From: Aphodousia faecalis
GTDB lineage: Bacteria; Pseudomonadota; Gammaproteobacteria; Burkholderiales; Burkholderiaceae_F
Assembly (NCBI GenBank): GCA_018712705.1
Contig: DVGM01000018.1
Coordinates: forward strand, 1 to 20,573
Direction of reading: 5' to 3'
Length of the DNA stretch: 20,573 bases
Positions 14,897 to 20,573 of this stretch are shown here, in pieces. The position numbers and the translations under genes were made by a program. The notes under the pieces were generated by a model that was not told the origin of the DNA, did no database searches, and saw only the letters and a list, made by a program, of their open reading frames with translations. How positions within the stretch are numbered: position 1 is the stretch's first letter; each line of letters starts with the position of its first letter.

Positions 14897-16615
14897 TTAC
14901 ATTTTTTCCGGAGCGCTGACGCCCAGAAGATCCAAGCCATTTCGCAGCACCTGACGGGCTGCGAGTAAAAGCGCCAAGCGGGCGTTGCGAACAGCCTCAT
15001 CTTCAACAAGAACTCTCTCGGCATTGTAGAAGGCGTGGAAATCTCCGGCCAGGTCTTTGAGGTAGAAACAAAGCGTGTGCGGAGCACATTCCTTGGCAGC
15101 CACCGAGAGTGTTTCCGGGAATTCGCGAATGCGTGCAATAAGCGCTTGAGCATTCTTATCGGACAGCGCCGACAGATCCATTTCGGCAATAGCCTCTTGC
15201 GTCGGAATGCTGAAGCCCTTTTCTTTTGCTTGCGCAAAGACCGAGCAAATTCTGGCGTGGGCGTACTGGAGGTAGTACACAGGGTTCTCATCCGATTGAG
15301 ACAAAGCCAAATCGATATCGAAGACAAATTCACTGTCAGCTTTGCGACTGACGAGGAAAAAGCGAGCAGCGTCCTTGCCGACCCAGTTAACGAGATCGCG
15401 CAACGTAACATATGTACCCGAGCGCTTGCTCATCTTGACTTCTTCACCATTTTTGATGACTTTGAGCATCTTGTGCAACACATAGACGGGGAAGACTTTC
15501 GGAACATTTAAGCCCAACTGCTGACCGGCTACTTGAACGCCGATTCGCACGCGGGCAGTGGTTCCGTGATGGTCCGACCCCTGAATGTCAACGGCCTTGA
15601 CAAAGCCACGTTCAAACTTGCTCAAATGGTAGGCGACGTCAGGCACGAAATAGGTGTAATGACCATCTTGCTTGCGCATGACACGATCTTTGTCGTCACC
15701 GAATTCTTTGAAATCAGTTGTGCGCAGCCACAATGCACCGTCTTGCTCATAGGTATGGCCTGAAGCAATAAGCGCGTTGACAGCGCGTTCAACCAAGCCA
15801 TCGGAGTACAAAGAACTTTCCAAGTAGAAATTGTCGAAAGACACACCCAATGCATTCAAGTCGCTGTCTTGTTCGTTCTTAAGGTAACCGACGGAAAAAG
15901 CCCGGATACTATCAACGTCTTCAACATTGCCGCTGGCGGTGATTTCCTGACCATCACGGGTACGGATCGTTTTTTTATCCAAGAAATCCTTGGCGATGTC
16001 TTTAATGTAAAGACCTTGATAGCCGTTTTCGGGGAAAGTGATCGTTTCGCCCAATAATTCCTTGATGCGCAGACGAACCGACTCAGTTAAGGTTTGGATT
16101 TGAACGCCGGCATCGTTGTAGTAAAACTCTCGGCAAACATTCCAGCCTTGAGTTCTCATTAAGTTGGACAGAACGTCACCCAAAGCCCCCTGTCTGGCAT
16201 GGCCAAGGTGCAGAGGTCCTGTCGGATTAGCAGAAACATATTCAATAAGAATGCTTTCGCCGGCATGATCTTTATTTTTGCCAAAGTCGCTGCCCAGCCG
16301 GAGCACTTCACGAATTGCAAAGGTCTTAGCCTGCTGGCTCAAACGCATGTTAATGAAACCGGGGCCGGCAATTTCAAAACTTTCAATCAGCTCTTTTGAT
16401 TGAGGAAGCGATTGGATTTTCTCAATGAGTTCAGTGGCAATGGCACGAGGGTTCTTTTTTAATTGGCGAGCCAGTTGCATAGCGACATTGCAGGCCAAAT
16501 CGCCATGAGCGGCCACTTTAGGGCGCTCAAGCAGAATCTGAGCATTGTCTACGCCCATTGAGACGAGCGCGTCATTGAAAAGCGAAAGAATCGCATTTTT
16601 TTGTTCATTTAACAT
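14897..16615 (-). CDS. argS: Arginyl-tRNA synthetase
   Basis: Class I aminoacyl-tRNA synthetase charging tRNA-Arg with arginine in the cytoplasm. The 572 residues are of normal length. An N-terminal Arg-tRNA synthetase domain (about 1-95) is followed by the catalytic core with the HIGH-type motif HLGH (136-139, in SANPTGPLHLGHARQGA) and KMSKR (394-398, in EEVKMSKRSGTYV). A DALR anticodon-binding domain forms the C-terminus, with HTLCFYLKDLAGDFHAFYN as its signature. It is the first gene of a five-gene minus-strand cluster. No good Shine-Dalgarno sequence precedes the ATG. The start is supported by the usual N-terminal length. Confidence 0.97.
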   Translation of the reverse strand: MLNEQKNAILSLFNDALVSMGVDNAQILLERPKVAAHGDLACNVAMQLARQLKKNPRAIATELIEKIQSLPQSKELIESFEIAGPGFINMRLSQQAKTFAIREVLRLGSDFGKNKDHAGESILIEYVSANPTGPLHLGHARQGALGDVLSNLMRTQGWNVCREFYYNDAGVQIQTLTESVRLRIKELLGETITFPENGYQGLYIKDIAKDFLDKKTIRTRDGQEITASGNVEDVDSIRAFSVGYLKNEQDSDLNALGVSFDNFYLESSLYSDGLVERAVNALIASGHTYEQDGALWLRTTDFKEFGDDKDRVMRKQDGHYTYFVPDVAYHLSKFERGFVKAVDIQGSDHHGTTARVRIGVQVAGQQLGLNVPKVFPVYVLHKMLKVIKNGEEVKMSKRSGTYVTLRDLVNWVGKDAARFFLVSRKADSEFVFDIDLALSQSDENPVYYLQYAHARICSVFAQAKEKGFSIPTQEAIAEMDLSALSDKNAQALIARIREFPETLSVAAKECAPHTLCFYLKDLAGDFHAFYNAERVLVEDEAVRNARLALLLAARQVLRNGLDLLGVSAPEKM

Positions 16616-16700
16616 GGTTTTCGATCGAGCAATAACAAAAATATTCAGTACAAAACCCCCTCTCCCACACTTGAGGCGGGAAAAGGTTTCATAGAATCAA

Positions 16701-17504
16701 TCAATCCATTGAGCCCTTGGTAATTTGAGCGTAGGCAGAATGGTTGTGGATTGATTCGAAATTTTCAGCCTGCACGCAATAGGCCTCAACATTGCTGTCT
16801 TTATTGAGCGCAACGGCAACGTCACGAACGAGATCCTCAACAAATTTCGGATTTTCGTAAGCACTTTCCGTGACATATTTTTCGTCGACTCGTTTTAACC
16901 GGCTCCACAATTCGCAAGACGCACTTTCTTCGGCGTAACGAATTTGCTGCTCAAGCGACAAGTTTCCTTTTAAGCGAGCCGAAATCGTGACGTGAGAGCG
17001 CTGATTATGAGCGCCATAGGCGGAAATTTCTTTACTGCAGGGGCAAAGGCTTGTCACCGGAACCGTAACGGTTTGGATCACCCAATTCACGCCGCCCTTA
17101 CTTTCCACCTTGTAGCGCACACGGTAATTCATCAGGCTTTCCAAATGAGAAACTGGAGCACTCTTTTTCACAAAGAACGGGAACTCAAAATCGATGCGAC
17201 CGGCGTCTGATTCCAACGTCTTCAGCATGTCTTCGATGAGTTCAACAAGCGTGTCTCGGCATAACGGCTTGTCATGCGACTCAAGTAAGCCGGGAAACCT
17301 TGACATATGGGTGCCCTTGTGTTCGGCCGGTAGCGCAACGTACATGCCAATCTGGGCAACGGTGGGCTGAACGCCGTTTTCGCTAGAGACTGTAACCGGC
17401 AGTTCGAGCCCGCGCACACCGACATATTCGATGGCAATGTTGCGAGGATCCATACTCGACTGAACATCGGGCAGGTTGTTGTTAGATAAATTTTTCGTAT
17501 TCAT
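16701..17504 (-). CDS. folE2: GTP cyclohydrolase I type 2 (FolE2)
   Basis: Zinc-independent GTP cyclohydrolase IB, converting GTP to dihydroneopterin triphosphate for folate synthesis or queuosine-type pathways. The 267 residues show the family hallmarks: LPDVQSSMDPRNIAIEYVGV at 11-30, KGTHMSRF at 63-70, and the active-site stretch SLCPCSKEIS.YGAHNQRSH with Cys154, Cys156 and His165. NHSAYA closes the protein. The LPDVQ segment belongs to the domain, so the start at 17504 is kept over Met18, although no Shine-Dalgarno sequence is seen. In many bacteria folE2 is used when zinc is scarce and is Zur-controlled. I saw no clear Zur-like dyad upstream, and whether a folE copy exists elsewhere cannot be told. 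Confidence 0.95.
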   Translation of the reverse strand: MNTKNLSNNNLPDVQSSMDPRNIAIEYVGVRGLELPVTVSSENGVQPTVAQIGMYVALPAEHKGTHMSRFPGLLESHDKPLCRDTLVELIEDMLKTLESDAGRIDFEFPFFVKKSAPVSHLESLMNYRVRYKVESKGGVNWVIQTVTVPVTSLCPCSKEISAYGAHNQRSHVTISARLKGNLSLEQQIRYAEESASCELWSRLKRVDEKYVTESAYENPKFVEDLVRDVAVALNKDSNVEAYCVQAENFESIHNHSAYAQITKGSMD

Positions 17505-17787
17505 GATTGGCGTAATTGTCGCTAAAAACAGGAAATTTTGCGAACCTTTTGTGACGAAAAATGAAAAAAACGAAAGGATGCGGCTAAAAATTGTTTCTAA
17601 GTGTTTTCACCAATATGTTTAGACTGAGAAAAATATTGGGGTTAATGATCGGATTTCAAGGACTTTTTAACTCACGTAAGAGAAGACTTGTAAAAAATGG
17701 ACACTATTTCCCTCGCAAAGTTTTTTCAATACCTTTAAATTGTAAAGGCGTAATGAAATCAACAAAAAATAAGGAAATATAAGAAGG

Positions 17788-18198
17788 ATGCCCATATACA
17801 TCTATCGTGGCGGCTCTCCAAATCCGCAACCTCAAAACCCGTTGGTTCGATTTTTAGTCAGTGCGGCTATTTTGGCGGTGATTATCGGATTAGGTGTTTT
17901 GTTGTTGCCGGTCATTGGCGCTATTGCCTTGTTGATTTTAGGCTTTATTGCGCTACTGGTTGTAGGAGGCGCAATTTATCGTTGGATTTATGGCAGTCCT
18001 ATCGATAATTATTACCGCAAACAAAAAGAGCGCAGAGAAGGAATCAGAATTAATCCGGGTGATGATCCAGACCAGGAACCGATCCGGGAAGCGCAAGAGT
18101 GGAAATCTGGGGACGGTAAGATGCGATTTCATCGTCGCGATCAAGCTATAGAGGACGCTGTCATTGTGGAGGAACGCAAGCGTACGGATTCACAATAA
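17788..18198 (+). CDS. Small hypothetical membrane protein
   Basis: A 136-residue protein I do not recognise. A short N-terminus with Pro/Asn (GGSPNPQPQNP) precedes two closely spaced hydrophobic segments at about residues 24-44 and 45-65, a likely helical hairpin. The cytoplasmic or periplasmic tail (about 70-136) is highly charged, rich in Arg, Glu and Asp, with a RINPGDDPDQEP stretch. AGAAGG lies directly before the ATG, a strong ribosome binding site. It is monocistronic and is followed by a hairpin terminator overlapping the end of the convergent cls gene. The ordinary start signal and base composition make it a likely real gene, but nothing points to a function. Confidence 0.75.
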   Translation: MPIYIYRGGSPNPQPQNPLVRFLVSAAILAVIIGLGVLLLPVIGAIALLILGFIALLVVGGAIYRWIYGSPIDNYYRKQKERREGIRINPGDDPDQEPIREAQEWKSGDGKMRFHRRDQAIEDAVIVEERKRTDSQ

Positions 18199-18203
18199 CC
18201 GCT

Positions 18204-19667
18204 CTACAAAAGGGGTGAGAGTAAGTAGCTCGCCCCTTCTTTCATACGTACAAAAATTGACCGTTTATACCACTGATATAGGTTGATCTCGGAAGAGAAC
18301 TGAGCGTAACTGGCATTCAAGGTGGAAACCTTTTGACTGAATCCTTCATCAAAAACCAAAAGCATTAATTCGTAATTCAGATGCATGCTACGCATATCCA
18401 TATTGACGGTTCCGAAAAGGGATAATTCCCCATCAATGGTTACACTTTTGGTATGCAACATGCCTTTTTCGTAAAGTTTGATGTGAACGCCGGATTTCAG
18501 TAGCTCGTCAAAATAGCGTTGAGCCGCATAGTTGACCATAATGGAGTCGCTTTTTCTGGGTAGGATGAGTGTAACCTGGACACCCTTTAAAGCCGCGTTT
18601 TGCAAAGCTAGTGCCAATGCTTCACCGGGAATGAAGTAAGGGCTGACAATTTCGATGGATTTCTTAGCCTGATGAATAGCCTCAATGATCAGTCGTTGAT
18701 TGGCATCATTAGTTGTTCCGGGGCCGGAAGGGACAATCATGACCGTTGCTTGGTCAGGCATGTCAAATTCAACAACCGCACTATTTTTGAACTCTGGAAA
18801 GGTAATTTCGGAGTCGGTCAGAACCTTCCAGTCGAAATGGATAAGGTGATAGAGACTGGAAACAATCTCTCCCTTAGCGCGAACCATTGCGTCAACCCAT
18901 TGTCCGACATTGGCATTTCGTTTGAAGTAGTGGGGATCTGCCATATTAAGGCTGCCACTATAGGCGATTTTTTGGTCAATGACGGCAATCTTCCGATGCA
19001 GACGAATGTCTGCACGACAAAGCAAAGCGCTGAAAAGCGAAACAGGCAGGGCACTTTCAAGATGAATGCCTTCGTAGCGGAACATGCGTGCCCAATCACT
19101 GGATAAAAAACGGGAAGAGCCGATGGCGTCAACGAGAACATAACACTGCACACCTCGTCGTGCAGCTCTTATGAGAGCCGCAGAAACATCATCGGCTTTG
19201 CCCCCGACATCCCAAATGTAAAACTCCATTGTGATAAGCTCTTTAGCGTTATCAATATCATTAACCAATAACGTCAGTGTCTCTTCGGAATCATCTAACA
19301 GTCGCAGGGAAGATTTTTTTGTCAACGGAAACTTGCCTAAGCGGGTCGCTAGCTTTGAAATGTTTCGATAATTTTCAGGAGCCATGGCTTCCGTGTGCAT
19401 GATATGGCGAAAGATTTGTCTGCGTTTTCGCATTTCTTTTCGCAGTTTTCTCTCATGCCAGCGCCCGAGTGTGCGCTCACCGAACAAAAGGTAGAGAATA
19501 AACCCGAAGTAAGGCAGGATGGTTGTGAGTAAAATCCATGCAAAAGAGCTTCCCGGTGGGTGTCGGGTAAGCATGACGCGCAAAATCACGCCGACGGTCA
19601 AAGCAAGCTGAAGCAAAACAGCCGCAAGGCCGACAAGATTGATTGGTTCGGGAAAAGAAAAACTCAT
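18204..19667 (-). CDS. cls: Cardiolipin synthase
   Basis: Membrane phospholipase D-family enzyme that makes cardiolipin, normally from two phosphatidylglycerols. The 487 residues begin with two membrane helices (about 9-32 and 42-62, the PLDc_N region with FAWILLTTILPYFGFILYLLFG). Two HKD motifs follow: His224-x-Lys226-x4-Asp231 (LHRKIAVIDQ, then SGSLNMAD) and His405-x-Lys407-x4-Asp412 (LHTKSVTIDG, then GTVNMDMRS). All catalytic residues are intact. The ATG at 19667 is chosen over an in-frame TTG at 19679. The last codons lie inside the terminator hairpin of the convergent neighbour. ClsA and ClsC type cannot be separated securely; length and N-terminal helices favour ClsA. Confidence 0.94.
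   Translation of the reverse strand: MSFSFPEPINLVGLAAVLLQLALTVGVILRVMLTRHPPGSSFAWILLTTILPYFGFILYLLFGERTLGRWHERKLRKEMRKRRQIFRHIMHTEAMAPENYRNISKLATRLGKFPLTKKSSLRLLDDSEETLTLLVNDIDNAKELITMEFYIWDVGGKADDVSAALIRAARRGVQCYVLVDAIGSSRFLSSDWARMFRYEGIHLESALPVSLFSALLCRADIRLHRKIAVIDQKIAYSGSLNMADPHYFKRNANVGQWVDAMVRAKGEIVSSLYHLIHFDWKVLTDSEITFPEFKNSAVVEFDMPDQATVMIVPSGPGTTNDANQRLIIEAIHQAKKSIEIVSPYFIPGEALALALQNAALKGVQVTLILPRKSDSIMVNYAAQRYFDELLKSGVHIKLYEKGMLHTKSVTIDGELSLFGTVNMDMRSMHLNYELMLLVFDEGFSQKVSTLNASYAQFSSEINLYQWYKRSIFVRMKEGASYLLSPLL
18210..18243 (+). terminator. Terminator of the small membrane protein gene, overlapping the cls 3' end
   Basis: 18210-18219 pairs with 18229-18238 (AAGGGGTGAG with CTCGCCCCTT, one U-G pair) around a 9-base loop. 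On the plus strand CTTCTTT follows. On the minus strand the stem is followed by TTTTG, but the cls stop codon (18206-18204) lies beyond it, so the hairpin sits in the last codons of cls. Confidence 0.7.
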
Positions 19668-19723
19668 ACGCACATCCAAATCTCGGCAAAGTGTAGCGCG
19701 TGAAAGTGGGAAAAATCTACACT

Positions 19724-20047
19724 ATGAAGAAAACGACTTTTGAAATGCTTTTGATTGGTTTATCCGCCCCGATGGCAGGAATCGGGATGGGTATGCTTAT
19801 GAATGGTTCCATCGGAGGCGCCTTTATGTTGTTAGGCGCATCAATGAAATTGGTGGTGGCCTATTTCAGGACTCCGAAAGACCTTTTTGATTGGGATAAC
19901 TTCGGCGGAACATTTGAAGATTTCAAAGATCGGATGGAAAAAATTCAAAATGAATTAGACAATGAAAAACCGCTATTGGGCTGGTTATCTGATTTGGCAA
20001 CATACATGATGTTGGGTGGGTTATTTGCTTTGTTACTGGTCGAATGA
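19724..20047 (+). CDS. Small hypothetical membrane protein
   Basis: A 107-residue protein with no recognised family. Two hydrophobic stretches at about residues 8-28 and 29-47 (GIGMGMLMNGSIGGAFMLLG) are Gly/Met-rich. A charged central loop is rich in Phe, Asp and Glu (FDWDNFGGTFEDFKDRMEKIQNEL), and a last hydrophobic helix lies at about 88-106. The ATG at 19724 is preferred over a GTG at 19700 because the hydrophobic domain follows at the expected distance, but neither has a strong Shine-Dalgarno sequence. It is divergent from cls, with 56 bases between start codons. A link to envelope biology is suggested by position only. Confidence 0.65.
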   Translation: MKKTTFEMLLIGLSAPMAGIGMGMLMNGSIGGAFMLLGASMKLVVAYFRTPKDLFDWDNFGGTFEDFKDRMEKIQNELDNEKPLLGWLSDLATYMMLGGLFALLLVE

Positions 20048-20078
20048 ATCGCATATCAAAGATTTTTTTCAAAATAGC

Positions 20079-20107
20079 TTGACATTTATTTTAAAACACT
20101 ACATAAT
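20079..20107 (+). promoter_or_regulatory. Strong sigma-70 promoter of the tRNA-tuf operon
   Basis: TTGACA (20079-20084) is a perfect -35. After 17 bases, CATAAT (20102-20107) matches five of six at -10. The spacer and upstream DNA are AT-rich. Transcription would begin around 20114, a few bases before tRNA-Tyr at 20122. Confidence 0.9.
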
Positions 20108-20121
20108 GCCACTCTCGCTAC

Positions 20122-20207
20122 GGAGGGGTGCCCGAGTGGCTAAAGGGGGCAGACTGTAAATCTGTTGGCTTACGCCTACGATGGTTCGAATCCATCCCCC
20201 TCCACCA
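20122..20207 (+). tRNA. tRNA-Tyr (anticodon GTA)
   Basis: An 86-base class II tRNA including an encoded CCA. The acceptor stem GGAGGGG pairs with CCCCTCC, followed by A and CCA. The anticodon GTA lies at 20156-20158 in the loop of AGACTGTAAATCT. A long variable arm (GGCTTACGCC) and the T-loop GGTTCGAATCC are clear. It is first in the cluster. Confidence 0.97.
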
Positions 20208-20275
20208 AGCGATCGCTCGCTTATACTGTAGCGAAACCAGGATTGCAGGCGGGAGTGGAAACTCTCTCGACGCAG

Positions 20276-20349
20276 GCGGGTGTAGCTCAATGGTAGAGCA
20301 GAAGCCTTCCAAGCTTACGACGAGGGTTCGATTCCCTTCACCCGCTCCA
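20276..20349 (+). tRNA. tRNA-Gly (anticodon TCC)
   Basis: A 74-base tRNA with encoded CCA (20347-20349). The acceptor stem GCGGGTG pairs with CACCCGC, discriminator T. The D-arm is GCTC...GAGC, the anticodon TCC lies at 20308-20310, and the T-arm is GAGGGTTCGATTCCCTT. The outermost anticodon-stem pair is a G-A mismatch (20301 with 20317). Confidence 0.96.
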
Positions 20350-20374
20350 CAGTTCGTGGACAGTCCCAAATTCA

Positions 20375-20449
<75 letters not shown>

Positions 20450-20516
20450 GTTTTCTATCAGTCTCGAGTGAATCGGGACTTTATAACATTCACAAATAAA
20501 AGTTCAGGAGTTCGCC

Positions 20517-20573
20517 ATGGCAAAAGGCAAGTTTGAACGCACCAAGCCCCACGTGAACGTGGGCACGATCGGT
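20517..20573 (+). CDS. tuf: Translation elongation factor Tu (partial, 5' end only)
   Basis: The first 19 codons of EF-Tu, cut by the window edge: MAKGKFERTKPHVNVGTIG. This is the universally conserved N-terminus running into the P-loop region (GHVDHGKT would follow). AGGAG (20506-20510) is 6 bases before the ATG. EF-Tu is the GTPase that delivers aminoacyl-tRNA to the ribosome. Its position behind tRNA-Tyr, -Gly and -Thr suggests co-transcription from the promoter at 20079-20107 and matches the usual tufB locus ahead of tRNA-Trp, secE and nusG. Confidence 0.97.
   Translation, partial: MAKGKFERTKPHVNVGTIG

Noticed and set aside
16652..16682. Possible minus-strand terminator between folE2 and argS
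   Set aside because: The stem is only about 6 bp with a G-U pair, and the T-run starts several bases away. Too weak to report as a feature.
17591..17782. Short plus-strand reading frame (63 codons) ending 5 bases before the small membrane protein gene
   Set aside because: It begins with TTG, has no ribosome binding site at the TTG or the internal ATG, and has an unremarkable basic composition. It lies in AT-rich upstream DNA and looks like chance.
17505..17787. Search for a Zur-type operator upstream of folE2
   Set aside because: No dyad resembling a Zur box was visible in either orientation.

Overview
The window looks like chromosome of a moderately low-GC betaproteobacterium, most plausibly Burkholderiales and perhaps a Sutterella/Parasutterella-type gut organism. 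That placement is inference from gene content and order: argS followed by a SPOR-domain gene and dsbA, a cyd operon with a cydP-like gene, tRNA-Tyr/Gly/Thr directly upstream of tuf, and YaeQ. No ribosomal RNA or other phylogenetic marker is complete here. Nearly all of the window is core, tightly packed coding DNA. I see no insertion sequence, prophage or toxin-antitoxin module.

Left edge (1-239): a palindromic element that could be the leader-end repeat of a type I-E-like CRISPR array running off the window, then an AT-rich stretch with a promoter candidate and a strong terminator-shaped hairpin in the leader of a FadL-family outer-membrane transporter gene (240-1535). A terminator and yaeQ (+) follow. 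yaeQ converges, with a 2-base gap, on a minus-strand cytochrome bd operon, read right to left as cydP-cydA-cydB-cydX-ybgE. The 35-residue CydX at 2471-2578 is very short and easy to overlook.

Middle (5626-11529): minus-strand genes for a DUF1801 protein and a DUF3455 lipoprotein, then sstT (+, Na+/serine-threonine symporter) and iadA (-, isoaspartyl dipeptidase), which converge on one perfect bidirectional terminator. recQ (+) is divergent from iadA.

Right half: a minus-strand block argS - SPOR protein - dsbA - phosphomannomutase/phosphoglucomutase - SDR oxidoreductase with gaps of 15 bases or less, so probably one transcript. folE2 (zinc-independent GTP cyclohydrolase I) lies just upstream of it. 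Next come a small unknown membrane protein (+), a cardiolipin synthase (-) and another small unknown membrane protein (+). The window ends in a consensus-promoter operon of tRNA-Tyr(GTA), tRNA-Gly(TCC), tRNA-Thr(GGT) and the first 19 codons of tuf.

Taken together: respiration at low oxygen (cytochrome bd with accessory subunits), amino-acid and peptide use (SstT, IadA), envelope maintenance (FadL-type porin, DsbA, SPOR, Cls, sugar-phosphate mutase), and translation and repair genes. The longest gene-free stretches are 17505-17787, 6788-7054 and 1-239, all under 300 bases. In 6788-7054 and 17505-17787 I see only AT-rich promoter-like DNA without a convincing structured element.
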